Shown here: positions 13,171 through 24,320 of the stretch, one piece after another
Layout: the number at the start of each line of letters is the position of its first letter
How positions within the stretch are numbered: position 1 is the first letter of the stretch
Assembly (NCBI GenBank): GCA_024529925.1
Contig: JAFEUB010000796.1
Span: 256,001-320,000 of the forward strand
Source of the DNA: Ophthalmolycus amberensis
Lineage: Eukaryota; Chordata; Actinopteri; Perciformes; Zoarcidae
Length of the DNA: 64,000 nucleotides
Reading direction: 5' to 3'
Position numbers and translations under genes: made by a program
The notes under the pieces: generated by a model
The model's database searches: none
What the model was told of the DNA's origin: nothing
The model's input: the letters and a program-made list of their open reading frames with translations, nothing else

Positions 13171-13440
13171 CCCCCAAGGAGATCACGAGAGAGCCCTTTA
13201 GACTCATTCCCAGTGAAGTGCATTGCTACGCTCTTATGGCTGCTCTAGATGTTATGAATAAGTAAATAACAACATTTTTCCAGTCGTTTAATCTCTGAGC
13301 ACTGCAATTAGTAAATCTGTAGTTTGTGCTGCCTTTTTTCTGCCCTTATTATTGTTATTGAAATGTCACGCTCTTATTTAGCTCAAGGATGAATAATAAA
13401 TAAGCTATAATTACTGTCTTGAATGAGCCGGTGGCTTGGC
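13171..13440. promoter_or_regulatory. Homeodomain-site-rich block (candidate enhancer)
   Basis: This is repeat-free sequence with CAATTAG (13305-13311), TAATTA (13408-13413), several AATAAATAA-type HOX/CDX-like cores and a GC-richer end just before the poly-C run. The texture suggests a conserved non-coding element. No alignment was available. Confidence 0.28.
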
Positions 13441-13461
13441 TGGGTCCATGGTAAAGGGAGA

Positions 13462-13475
13462 CCCCCCCCCCCCCC
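13462..13475 (+). repeat. Poly-C tract, 14 bases
   Basis: A run of 14 C followed directly by ATATATA and a CT-rich stretch (13485-13510). Confidence 0.85.
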
Positions 13476-14080
13476 ATATATACTCTCTCCCTTCTTCTCC
13501 CTCTCTCTCTTTAATTGGATCTTGTCATTAGTTTCTCTGATGGATCTGGGAGGTCTGAGGTATCCTCTACAGCGTTCATTAGTGTTCTTGGAGGAGGCTG
13601 CAGCTTTTTAAAAGCTCTGCCTACTCCGTCCCTCACATGTCATAACACCAGATATGATTCTGCCTAAATACAATAAGAGCACCGTTTCCTGCCTGACTCA
13701 GGTTTGCGTACCACCAATACAAAGTATCTCAGCACTGTGGGTCCTGAGGGAAACATTAAGGTGGTTCCTGTATAAAACACATGGAAATGCTAGCACTCTT
13801 TTTCATCAATAATCTATTGAGGAGAATTTTTCAATAGGTGTCTGCCAGCTAGGACAATCCAACACGGTGCCTAAAGCCATATGCGATGATGGTGAGCACA
13901 GTGCGAGATTAAGATATTCTTATTTATTTTTAAGAAAGCAAACGACTATCAGACACATCTAGAGAGAGCATTACTGCAGGTAGCAGAGTGATCTGAAATC
14001 TGAAGTAAAATGTCCTTTGGCTTACTATTAGAGAACTCTTCAAATTCTTTTTTGAGATGCACATGTACTCCACACCCCCT

Positions 14081-14091
14081 CCCCCCCCCCC

Positions 14092-14122
<31 letters not shown>
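14081..14122 (+). repeat. Compound (C)n(CA)n microsatellite
   Basis: Fourteen C residues pass directly into about fourteen AC units. The compound form is typical of replication-slippage loci and is likely polymorphic. Confidence 0.92.
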
Positions 14123-14124
<2 letters not shown>

Positions 14125-14356
14125 TTCAGACCTATAATATACAACCCCCCTCTAGCACCCCAACACCGTTTCCCCCTTTTCCTCTCCACCCTCCGCTGGC
14201 CAGGCTACACTAGACATCTCTCCCTAATCAGCAGCCTCGTCTCGCTCAGACTGGTTGCCATAGTAATATGCCGGCTGGTCGACATGGCAACCACTCTGAG
14301 GTCCACTATTAAATGAAGAAGAGTGGAGGGAGGGATATGGAGAATGGAGTTGGGAT

Positions 14357-14389
<33 letters not shown>

Positions 14390-14490
14390 GAAGAACAGGA
14401 GAGACAGCAAGAGACAGAGAGAGATTGTCCGAGATGGGGGAAGGGGTATAGGGGGTGGTGGTGGGGGGGGGGGGGGGGTAATGGGGGGGG
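14357..14490 (+). repeat. Purine tract: (GA)n then long G runs
   Basis: The plus strand is almost pure purine from 14357 to about 14424 (GA repeats with few interruptions). After a G-rich spacer it carries a G16 run at 14463-14478 and a G8 run at 14483-14490. It is a mirror-repeat-like purine tract with several G runs, so triplex or quadruplex forms are possible. Confidence 0.9.
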
Positions 14491-14499
14491 AAAGCATAA

Positions 14500-15215
14500 T
14501 GCAAAAGCAAAATGAGTATGAGGAGAGGAAGAAGAGCTACCGTAGCATCGTACAGTATTAAAAGCTTCTGATACGTGTCGCAACAATGCCATTAACCTAA
14601 TGCATGACGTCATTAACTTAATGCCTTACACTTGTAAATTTATACACATGAAAAATGCATGTGCAGCCTGTCCCAATCTAGATAAAGGATCGTAAACTAA
14701 TATCATGTTTTAAGAGCTACTTCCAATATAATTGTCAATCCGCATCAGACATACCTAACATCATATGAAGAAATTAATATTTATAAAGTATAAAGGTTTT
14801 ATGGAGCGCGGTCCCATAATAATGATCAGTGAAGGCATGTGAAACGTTAATGTTAGAATACAAAGGGGTCACATTACTACTCCTTTGATCCGATTACCTA
14901 CGGAACAAAACAAGGAAGCAGCCTGCTTTATCAACAGGAAAACATTGTTACTTTTTGGCAGCATCCTGAAGCTGTTCTGCCGCCGATGCTTTGAAGACGT
15001 GTGGCACCTCCCAGTCCACTTAATATGTCAGATGGGATGGAATATGTAAAATGTGTCTGTAATTTCGAACTACAGTGCAGGCCTGTCATTGTGCCATCAC
15101 TGGTGCACCCTTTATAAACTGAAGTGAGAATTCAGCAGGGCACACATATCTCTGTGTGTCTGTACTGCGATCTACCTCGATCACTCTTTCCTCACCCCTT
15201 CTCCTATCTCCCTAA
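14500..15215. other. Unique stretch, possible regulatory block
   Basis: No gene is supported. The part around 14985-15120 is complex, repeat-free sequence with a TTTATAAA motif and a balanced base content like that of the candidate enhancers, but with no decisive motif. Confidence 0.4.
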
Positions 15216-15234
15216 CTCTCTCTCTCTCTCTCTC
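15216..15234 (+). repeat. (CT)n microsatellite
   Basis: About nine to ten CT units inside a pyrimidine-rich stretch (15185-15240). Confidence 0.85.
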
Positions 15235-15479
15235 CTCGTTTTTTATTTGCACCTCACCTATATCTTGGTGTCTCCTGCTACCACTGTGGTTTTTTTTCCT
15301 CACAGTCCCTCTTCTGTCTCTTTGACTGGATCTCTCTGTCTTGCCTTCCCTGAATGTCTGATTCTTTAATGAATGAAATGCCATTCCAGCAAGATGCCAC
15401 CACAGCAGTGACACAAAATGTGTGTGAAATTCCTTCATGAATTGGAGCCCTCTCTTTTTCCCCGGAGCGTCTTATGAAA

Positions 15480-15620
15480 GATAGCTAATTGCATGTCCAC
15501 ATTGTGCCGTCAGTCCCTGCTTCCCTAGCGCACCATTCAGAGGCAATTAAAGTGAGCTTATACAGAGTAAGAAAGTGCGTCATCCTCTTAATGCAATTAA
15601 GGTAGTGTGCACACAAACAT
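15480..15620. promoter_or_regulatory. Homeodomain-site-rich block (candidate enhancer)
   Basis: CTAATTGCATG (from about 15485), CAATTAAAG (from 15544) and GCAATTAA (15593-15600) occur within 120 bases of repeat-free DNA. This spacing resembles conserved developmental enhancers. Conservation is not tested. Confidence 0.28.
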
Positions 15621-17510
15621 TCAGTAATACTCTGAAACACAACAACAGGAACAGATAGAAAGAACACAGAGTAAAAGGCAAGTTGAAAAGGTTCATTCAT
15701 CAGGGAATGCAAGCTCTTGGCTTGGCTTCATCATATGTGACAGTATCTTTCCTTGTCAATCATCACTTAACAAGGTTGTGTTAAGGTTTTAGTGGGCAAA
15801 CATATAAGCCCAAACTGGTTTCCATCTATATAAATTGTTTTACTTCTTAATATTGTACACAATGCTATGCATTCATTTAAAATGCAGTTGCTTTCTGTAT
15901 TTATAACCCCAAAAGCAACATAATAGGCTTGAATATGTAAACTTCATGTTCTTGCGTTGACTTCTGAATGTCAGTGATGCTATCATATTAGCAATGTTTC
16001 TTTTACATGTATAGTGTCATACCTGTCTGGTTCAAATGGACAAACTAAGGCAAATGTCTAACAACTTTAGAATTTTCAATCTTGAGTTATTAGTGTGGAA
16101 AACAGCTTTCCAAGCTCCTGAATGCAGCACTTTTTTTAGTGGGTGGTAAGAAATAGTTTGATATAAACAACACTCACTGTGAAGCATACATGCAAACAGG
16201 CACACGCTGCCTCTGACTCACAAGCTGAAATGACAGGCCTCTGGTCACACACAGAGGTTTTTTCCACTGGAACAGTCATGCTCCAACACTTAGGCCCAAG
16301 CCTCTGACATACAGTGTGTGATTACAAGCACTAAAGGATCAGCTAAAATCAAGCCAGGCTTCATTACACTGTACACTTAAACCCATTTAAGAAGAGAGAA
16401 GAAAAAGAATAACTGCTAGTTGTAAGGTCGTGTTGCATGTGCAGATGCCTTGCTATTTGTGGGTAAGCCACTTGCACCTATCCTTTCCTATTCTCGTGGT
16501 AGAAAAATACAATTTGAGTTATCATAGCAAAGCCATTTTACAATGCCTATTTAGACAAACCGGGGCACAGCTTGGGATATCTCGCCAGTTGTTTCTCTCA
16601 CTTTGTTTGGAAGCGTCATCTCCTCAATACCTTCATTAATATGTTGTGGGACTGCCAACCACAGACAACCTGTGCCAGAACAGACTAGAAGCTGCCCAGT
16701 CTATGGAGGTTAAACAATCTAATGCTGAAGGAAATAAGTTTTAAAAATAACAACACTATTGTGTCAGACACAACACGGACTACTACTACTCTCTCATATG
16801 CACACTGAGGGCATTAGCACATACTGTGCTTGCAGGTCACGAGCAATAGTATGGTATATACACACAGTGCTATCTTTTGTTTAACATGAAGGCTACATAG
16901 TTATTACTGATCTGCTCATTATGCTATATTATTCACCAATCAAATTTCCCTTCGTTTCAAGTTAAGTTCATTGCAATGCAAGTGAGAGGACCTAAGCTGA
17001 GACGTCTAGTAAACACATCCATCTCATCTGACCTAATATAATTAGTCACCATTGGTTTATGCTTTCTATTTTTGACTCACTGCCCCAAAAGTGAATTCAG
17101 TGCATACATGAATACATGTATAGTATTAAGAGCAGCAAGTCATAAAGTACACTGTATTTCAGTGGCATTTTGATGCTTTTCTAATTATGGTATTTTTACT
17201 TTATTCAAGAATCAATAAAATTATTTTTGTGCAACACAATTATATTATCTTGTTCAACAAAATATAAGCTTTGGGGGTTGTGGCTTTAAGGGTAATCTTG
17301 TATTCTATGAATTCCATATAAAGAACCCCTTTTAAAGATGGGGCACTCACAGGCCAACAGTAAGGTATGCCTCTCACTATAATGTACAATGACTGATCCA
17401 GAAGCTACCAAAACCCATGGCTATGGGCCCTTTATTATATTGATATATTAATATACTCATTCATCTGATAGACCAATGTATATCAAAAGTTTACGAGAGT
17501 GTCCAGTGTC
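15621..17510. other. AT-rich unique stretch, nothing recognised
   Basis: No gene, transposon end or strong motif cluster was seen. The frame at 16430-16639 has no recognisable domain. Confidence 0.5.
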
Positions 17511-17895
17511 TTAGAGAGACAGTTAACCCCCAAATCAAAAACACATATTTTTCTTGTTACCTGTAGTGCTGTTAATCAATCTAGATTGTTTTGGTGTGAG
17601 TTGCCTCGTTTTTGCCGTGGAGATGTTTGCATTCTCTCAAATATAATGTGACTATACTGTATGGCACTTGTCTTGTGGTGCTCAAAGAGCCCAACAAAAA
17701 TACATTTAAAAACTCAACAACAAGGTCTATTTCCAGGAAATCATGACTGGGTTGCTTTAGAAAATCAACAGACCTTGTTATGAGCAGCTTCATGAAACTA
17801 GGCAACTCACACCAAAATAACCTAGATTGATGTACAGCACTACAGGTAAGAGGAAAAGCATGTCGTTTTGATTTTGGTGTGAACTTTCCTTTTAA
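17511..17895. mobile_element. Foldback MITE with TTAA-type ends (piggyBac-like)
   Basis: The two ends are long inverted repeats of about 85-95 bases. The left arm segment containing CTGTAGTGCTGTTAATCAAT and TTGGTGTGAGTTGC (17562-17605) is mirrored by GCAACTCACACCAA and GTACAGCACTACAG at 17803-17847. The outer borders read TTAG on the left and TTAA on the right (17892-17895), which suits a TTAA target site with one substitution. It carries no transposase. TTAA targeting is characteristic of the piggyBac superfamily, but short non-autonomous elements can be hard to place, so the family is inferred. I recall similar repeats in spiny-rayed fishes, not verified here. Confidence 0.8.
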
Positions 17896-18290
17896 TGCTC
17901 CAGTACCTTTTACTCTCACATTAAAACACCAGAAAGTACTGCCCTCCTACATTGGCCAGATATGTCTACCTGTTAAAGTGAAAACCCTTATTTCCAACAT
18001 GGTCTAAGGATGTTAGAAGACAAATAAAACACAAAGAGGCACAAGAGGTTGTACATACAAACTAAAAGAACACTATACTGAAATCCCAAAACACATCACC
18101 ACATTTTAAGAAAAATACAGATATGTGTTGTGTCAAAGAGGAAGGCTAGACAGCGGCCTGTGTGCCCTGGGGGGCAGTGGCTATCTGTGGCAGAAGGGGC
18201 GTGCTGTCTGTATGTCTGTGCAGTACATGGTGGGACACAAAGGCAGAAACTGTGACCCTAAGGGTGCTCACGGCTCTCTTCAATTAGTAT
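17896..18290. other. Unique stretch, no gene seen
   Basis: No gene is supported. The frame at 18125-18334 is short and in a GC-richer segment that runs into the next candidate regulatory block. Confidence 0.4.
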
Positions 18291-18570
18291 CCAGCAGTGC
18301 CTCCCAAAACACTCACTCCTCCTCATGCAATTAAAAACTGGCCAATTTATTAAAGCCCAGAGTTTGTTTTCACTAGCGTGACCCCCGATTGTGCTTTTGC
18401 CTCCCAAATCCCCACACTCGCTGACCCCTTCTCTGTACTGGGATATGTTTCATTTAAAAAAAATTCTGCAATTATTAAAGAGAAACCTATGATGTATTTT
18501 GAGCAAACAGTTAATTACTGCTGGGTTGCTGATTGATCTGAAGAGGAGGGCTGGCAGTATTGATATTGAC
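18291..18570. promoter_or_regulatory. AT-core-rich block (candidate enhancer)
   Basis: The block contains CAATTAAAAA (from 18329), CCAATTTATTAAAG, TTAATTACTGC and a TGATTGATCTG motif in otherwise complex DNA. The mixture of homeodomain cores and CG-containing spacers resembles a conserved non-coding element. Confidence 0.28.
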
Positions 18571-20002
18571 TTCATATTTCCTTCATCTGAGATATACAGT
18601 GAAGTAGAGGAAGAGGAGGAATAAAGGGACTTTATCTTGAACAGTATATAATGTACTGTATGTCAATACAACATATTATGTACTGAATAACAATCAAGCA
18701 AGCATTTGTGTTGTTATAAACATGATAGATGCAAACCTTAGTCGGTTAATTCTAGCAGTTAATTTGGATAAACCCGACTATAATTATCCCAAGACAGATG
18801 GAGAAGCACAACAATTCTTTTCACACTGCAGTTTGCTCAGGGCTACACTCAAGACCTTTTGTAGTCTTGGACGAGCTGGGCTTTATGCCCTAGGGCATCC
18901 TGAAAAGAGCTGAATCTGAATTCACCTCAATCCTACTGTTAGCCCAGAGCTAACACTGTTGGGTGTGTCAAATTATTCTATAGTTTAGCCAGAACATAGC
19001 AGAGTAACTATTTAAACACAAGAGGGGTAGACGATCTCCTGCTACAATCATGCCAAGAAAAAAAGAAGAATGTATTTGTATGATATAATTGCTGTAAATG
19101 CAAATATGTACTTACCTCTACAGTGGTACATGTTATTGCAGAATGCAGAAAAATACATTAAATGACAGAATGTCACAGAAAGAACACATTTGTACAACTC
19201 TGTATTAAATATAAAAATTGCAGTATATATTCTATGAGAAACAGAGCTACATCTAAAACCTAGTTCTTTAAAATGTGCTATATATTCTAACAGAGATGCC
19301 AAACAACCATGAATCAAGGCAAAAAACAATTATAAAAGCCCAAATGAATGGGTTTGTTATTCTATGAAATGCTAATCCCTATATGATATACAGTATAACT
19401 GGGAATATGCTGAAATTGTATTCAAGCCCAGGCAAAGTTGTGGAAAGACTTTCTCTTGTTAAAAGTGCAGGTGGATTACTTGTTTTAGCTGGTTTCCAAA
19501 ATGATGCCACAACACTCCCAACAGCAAGCAGGACAGCAAGCGAGCAGACATACATGCAAACTGTTCATAGCTGCCTTACAATGAACTACTTGACTGCAAT
19601 GGGGGCTTTGCCACCACTGTTATTCAGCCAGCACAGTCACCATCACAACCTATTCTGACACCAAATGTAAAGTCCAACTGCCCTCCAAATCCCTCCCAAT
19701 TATAAAAGGTCCTTGAGTTGCTGTTTTGCCCCCTCTCCAGCTCCTGTCTGATTACTGAGTGTGGGGCGAGCTGTGCAGGCAATCAGCCGCAAAGCGCAGA
19801 GGACCAAGAGGACTGGGGGAAAAATCAAATCCAAAACACTGCAAAAAATAAACTTAAGGGGAACTTCTGGACCGCAATTACAGGCCATCCAGCCAGGCCT
19901 CTGCTCCAGCAGTCAAGAGCTGCCGTGATTTCCGACAGAAAAGGTTATTAGTTTTTATTGGAGGAAATAGATGCTGGGTGGCTTTAAATGGCACAGTAAT
20001 GC
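18571..20002. other. AT-rich unique stretch, nothing recognised
   Basis: No gene is supported. The segment 19690-19950 is GC-richer and complex, but its open frames on both strands overlap and show no known domain. Confidence 0.45.
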
Positions 20003-20018
20003 GGGGGGGGGGGGGGGG
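20003..20018 (+). repeat. Poly-G tract, 16 bases
   Basis: An uninterrupted G run preceding a GC-richer segment (20019-20180). Confidence 0.88.
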
Positions 20019-21190
20019 TGGAGGCCTCCTGACCCAGGTCTCCCAAGGGTCCCATTGCGCTGCCGGAGGGACACACAGAAGCCATCACACACCCTCTCCC
20101 CTTCCCCCAGCTCTCATGCCCTACGGCTCCTGCTTGAACTCCAAGGCAGAGCCCTGGTCTTCGGCCTTGAACTCAACCTGGACACCCACTTCTTCTTTTT
20201 TCTCACATCCCCTTAAACATTAGCATCGTTGCTGATGAGGTTCCTACAGCCTCACATTCTTCTTTTGTCCTAACTTCACAGGTGAGAACATCTACAAAAA
20301 CATTGTCATCCTCTCTGTTATTTTACATTTTTATCTCACTTGGGTTCGTGGCTATTTCAAGTCATTTTCTTTGAAAATGGTGATGTTTCATCAATATCAT
20401 TATTCGTTTTGAAATATTGAGCGATCCATGAAAAATCAAAATTAATTGTTGAAATGACAATTACTGCAAGAGAGAGAGAGACTAAATTACATCTAAACTA
20501 AAAGTGGATATATTGCCACATGATTTTCATTACTACATTTTCACGCTGCGCTTGTGTATCTGCACACGGTTGCCTCTACCTCCAGCATAGCAGCGGCACA
20601 TGTGAAATCATTATCAATCTGCGTGTTTGCTTGGCTGTAATGACTGCCTGCAGATTTCCTGTCACGAGCACGCGAGTCTGCGGCTCCAGAAGGAGAAGAG
20701 AAGCATGCAACCATATTTGCCTTTGTGCTGGGCTGCCAGTGTGTGTACTCTGCTGTGTGTGACGTTATTTCAGAGCGTGTAAGCTATGATCTGCCTGCAC
20801 CAGATGAAGTGCTCTCCACAGGCATCGGTGTGTCAGTGTCCAGTAATAGGCAGTACGGCAATAAGACAGAGGAAATATACAGAAAGGTTTTTAATGGCTT
20901 GACTATTATTCCATGTATATGATGCAACATCTCAGTCTTTTAGATGTGTGGAATGCAATTACTTTGATTATTAGTGTGTGTCAAAATATGTCACTGTATG
21001 TCAAAGTAGATAATAAGTTAATGCTATCTTTTGTGACTGTGTGCGCATGTGTGTTTGTCTTCATTGTGCTTGCTGTCCATACTCTCCTCTACTAATCTGT
21101 ATTCAGGGCAGGTAGGCTCCAGCACGGACCCACAGCTCAGTAACTAATGGAGGGGCTGATGGGAGCCTGATGACGACTACAGGGCCATTT
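20019..21190. other. Unique stretch, possible regulatory segment
   Basis: No gene is supported. The segment 20540-20840 is CpG-containing and repeat-free, with AAATCATTATCAATCTG and CTGTAATGACTG cores, and may be regulatory. The overlapping frames at 20520-21095 have no recognised domain. Confidence 0.4.
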
Positions 21191-21192
21191 GT

Positions 21193-21224
21193 ACACACAC
21201 ACACACACACGCACACACACACAC
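21193..21224 (+). repeat. (CA)n microsatellite, interrupted
   Basis: About fifteen CA units with one G interruption at 21211. Confidence 0.9.
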
Positions 21225-21238
21225 GGTGCACATATACT

Positions 21239-21286
21239 ATGGCCATTTCCAGCCACATCTGCACCCTGCATGCAGCTGGTAGCCAG
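21239..21286 (+). other. Candidate short first coding exon (speculative)
   Basis: An ATG in good context (ATGGCC) opens a 16-codon frame that ends exactly at a perfect consensus donor, CAG|GTAAGT (21284-21292), in phase 0. The peptide starts MAISSHICTL and has no similarity that I recognise. Chance occurrence is possible, since 16 codons is short. I found no partner exon. It adjoins a homeodomain-rich block, so the whole may be regulatory only. Confidence 0.15.
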
Positions 21287-21565
21287 GTAAGTTAATTACA
21301 TTGACCATTTAATATTGGTTATTTTTTTCTTTAGTGCGCAAGGGATGCAATTTGATGAATTTTATCATCTCTCTGAGTAAGCGAATAACAATTACAGAGC
21401 AAGGCATCATCCTCTCCTGCCTCTGTTGATTTTGCTGCTGCTGTTGTTGCTGCTACTGCCTTTAATTGCCTACACTGCAAACTTTTCCAGCGAACCACTG
21501 CCCCTCTAAGTTGATTGCCAGGAAGTGCAGGGAATTAGAAAATTAATGTCACACCGGGGTCAGTG
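21287..21565. promoter_or_regulatory. Homeodomain-site-rich block (candidate enhancer)
   Basis: TTAATTAC (21292-21299), AACAATTACAGAG, TTTAATTGCC and AATTAGAAAATTAATG occur within 270 bases, with a short CTG/TTG triplet run at about 21433-21460. This is one of the densest ATTA-core groupings in the window. Function and conservation are inferred. Confidence 0.32.
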
Positions 21566-22263
21566 AATTAGAGTGGTACGTGTTTGTTCGGTTACCTGAA
21601 ACTAGGCTTTTACAAGTAAATACATTTTGTTTTGCACAATTTTCAATCACTACATATTAGTCTCAATGCCTAAAATAGATATGGTTACTTCTGTTTTACA
21701 CAAAGATCTGTGTGTCACTAGAACAACAAACAAAAAGAGTCACATGTAAGGTCATTCAAGTCAAACATGTATCCTAAGATGTCCCTCTAAAACTACACTG
21801 CTTTCTTTCATGTAACAGCAAGCCTGTTCCCATACACTTTTCTCCTGCCCTCTCATTTTCTCTAATACTGTGGATCTCATCTGGTCAACTTTTCTTTTCT
21901 ATTCCTATCTTTCCTTTTCCTCCTCTTCCTTTGCTGAGCTAGGGCCAAAGAACTGACAGCGAGTGACCTAGGGGCCTCCGAGGCTCCCAGGGAGAAAGGT
22001 AATGGGCCCAACCCCGGAACGCACTCTCACTCTCGGCACACAGGGGGCTGCCGGCAGCTTTGATCCAGTAGCCCCTGCTTAGGTCTCCTGACGCCTGGTG
22101 AGGAAATTCATAGGAACAACTGGAAGAGGCCTGTGTTTATTCAGCTCCTTTAATGAGTAGGGAGACGGATTATCGGGGGCCTAGATCTCTCAAAAAAACA
22201 CAAGGAAAGAAAACTGCTGCTCCTTCCAGATGTTGCTCTATCGCCGGTCACTCCAAAAGAATC
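21566..22263. other. Unique stretch, GC-richer at its end
   Basis: No gene is supported. From about 21940 to 22190 the DNA is GC-richer and complex (GGGCCTCCGAGGCTCC, a CTTTAATGAG core), and may be a further regulatory block. Confidence 0.4.
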
Positions 22264-22316
22264 CGAGAGAGAGAGAGAGCGAGAGAGAGAGCGAGAGAGA
22301 GAGAGAGAGAGAGAGG
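22264..22316 (+). repeat. (GA)n microsatellite, interrupted
   Basis: About 26 GA units with GC interruptions. Purine-only on the plus strand apart from those. Confidence 0.9.
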
Positions 22317-22513
22317 TTTATGTAGGGAGAACTAGTGGTCGACAGGAGATTTTCTCGTGTTTTCTCTGTTCTTCTGTCTGGCCAGATGTGAGAGCTGGCC
22401 AGCCCTCTCTGGGTGAGCCCAGAGGAGAGCAGCCGCCCAGGCGCAGTGGGGAAAGCTAGGGGCTCTGAGAGGGAGCTTGCAGACATGTGTTATTTTTTGG
22501 TTGTGGTGGTGGT

Positions 22514-22533
22514 GGGGGGGGGGGGGGGGGGGG
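22514..22533 (+). repeat. Poly-G tract, 20 bases
   Basis: A GGT triplet run (22504-22513) leads into about twenty G residues, so the locus is strongly quadruplex-prone. Confidence 0.9.
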
Positions 22534-23239
22534 TTAGATGGTGTAGGTTACCAAAGCTCTCAGGCATAAGCTTTACTTAAAGCAATTTGTGCTGTCTTAA
22601 AGAGAAAAAGAAGCTATATCCTGAGCCTGTCATAGAACCTCGGTGTTATTTTTTCAATATTTTACACATAGCTTCATTGTAATTCTCATCAACATAGTGA
22701 AGCAAGTGACGTGAGAGCAGACGTATGGAGCCTGTCTGTTCCAGGAGTTGAAACAGAGGCCCAAATCACTTGTAGCCCAGTATATGACTACAGGTGGTGG
22801 AAAGACAAAGGGAGGTCTACCTGCAGACACAAAGCACAATTGGGCTGTGTGTCAGGCCCTTGACCCTTTTGCCAGAAGACTGACCAGATCAATACGTCTC
22901 TCTATTGTCAAACCATTTAGGAGAGGATTACGGGTCAGCCACTGGTCACAGATCCTCACACACAGAGGGCAAAGGTCAGTCTGCGGTTCACATTTACATG
23001 TGATTTCCACATCAGATCTTGTTAAGAGTATCACCTGTGGTTAAAACAGCTTTGAAGTACATTCAGGTCTGGCACAAGCCCATCCCAACCCTCATGCTTT
23101 GTCTGTACGTCCAATTTGAATACCAGCCTCTGTTATGATCTACAAAGCCAGACTGTCCCCACCTTTGCCCTATGAGCTGCGAACCCAGGTCAAGGTGAGG
23201 GCAGGGGCAGTGACAGGTTAAAGAGGTGCCCACTGTGTG

Positions 23240-23240
<1 letters not shown>
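22534..23240. other. Unique stretch, nothing recognised
   Basis: No gene is supported. The frame at 22748-23044 has no recognisable domain and overlaps an opposite-strand frame of the same quality. Confidence 0.45.

Positions 23241-23279
<39 letters not shown>
23241..23279 (+). repeat. (TG)n microsatellite
   Basis: About nineteen uninterrupted TG units; alternating purine-pyrimidine DNA capable of Z-form. Confidence 0.93.
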
Positions 23280-23285
<6 letters not shown>

Positions 23286-23422
23286 AAGAAAGCTGATAAT
23301 AAGTTTTACAAAAAAAAACAACTGTATGCATTCATGAAGAAGCTGATAATTAAATTACTCTGTAATGGTTATTCAGATCTATTTCTATGTACATATCCAT
23401 AAATAATCACTGTGCCTGGGTC

Positions 23423-23472
23423 TGTGCATGTGTGCGTGTGTGCGTGTGTGTGTGAGTGTGTGTGTGTGTGTG
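23423..23472 (+). repeat. Imperfect (TG)n microsatellite
   Basis: TG-rich run with CG and AG interruptions, 140 bases after the preceding TG repeat. Confidence 0.85.
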
Positions 23473-23569
23473 ATCAAATAAATGATCATGTACTTGCAAG
23501 AAGTGTACTTCACAGCTATAAAATTACACTTGAGTAGATAATTGAACTAAAATAAAACACCATTTCGCT

Positions 23570-23660
23570 GGTGTTGATTAGTACGTCTGCTCAGTACAGA
23601 CAGCCAATTAGAAAGGATTGCTTTAATTGTCAGTTATATTAAACCATCATCAAACAATCT
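23570..23660. promoter_or_regulatory. CCAATTAG-type block (candidate enhancer)
   Basis: GTTGATTAGTACG, AGCCAATTAGAAAGGATTGC and TTTAATTGTCAG lie in about 80 bases of repeat-free DNA. Several homeodomain cores in a tight group suggest a conserved regulatory element. Confidence 0.25.
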
Positions 23661-24215
23661 CACAAGAACGACTTGAATGTACGGTATATAATTATCAGCT
23701 TGCTATAAATCCAGTCCAGCTTGGACATAAGAAATTTAAAATGCTGAATGTGCATCTAAGATGTCAATAGACAAGACCGCAGTAAGGTATAACAATTTAA
23801 CGAATCATTGCTGCACATCCAGTGAGGGCAAACTGCTTGCTTGATATGATGTCTTATTTTCTTATAACAGTACAATTTTACATAGAGATACAAATGCTTA
23901 TATTTTTTTGATTAGTATGAAGTACACACATTAAATAGTTATATCGCACTGATTATGTCTTTGGACTGCTATACTACTGACTTATGTCACACCTTTTTTA
24001 TATGTTGAGGTTCATTTGTGTTTCTAAAAAGAGAAACAGATAGGATTTATAGACAAATATAAACTGTGATAAACTGTTTAGAATGTTTATATTATCTTGT
24101 TTTATTTTAGGTCAAACGGTTTTGATTCAGTTTTTTAACTAAGCCACCTTGGTAGATATGAAACAATCATTAATTTCTTGGTTTGTTTGTTTATCCCTTC
24201 ATTTAAAGTGGAGCT
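23661..24215. other. AT-rich unique stretch, nothing recognised
   Basis: No gene or repeat of note; ordinary AT-rich DNA. Confidence 0.5.
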
Positions 24216-24320
24216 TGTCAGCCATCTCAGTTTTCACGATTAATTCTAACAAATTAATTACATTTTTAATGGGATTATAAGCTTTTTGTAAGGTGTTATC
24301 AGTCACCACTGGAAGTTTGA
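24216..24320. promoter_or_regulatory. TAATTA plus GGGATTA block (candidate enhancer)
   Basis: TTAATTA (24254-24260) is followed by GGGATTA (24271-24277), the reverse complement of the OTX/PITX-type TAATCCC site. The pair lies in repeat-free AT-rich DNA. Binding is inferred from motif only. Confidence 0.25.

Noticed and set aside
17581..17919. 112-codon minus-strand frame
   Set aside because: It is wholly explained by the foldback MITE and its edge.
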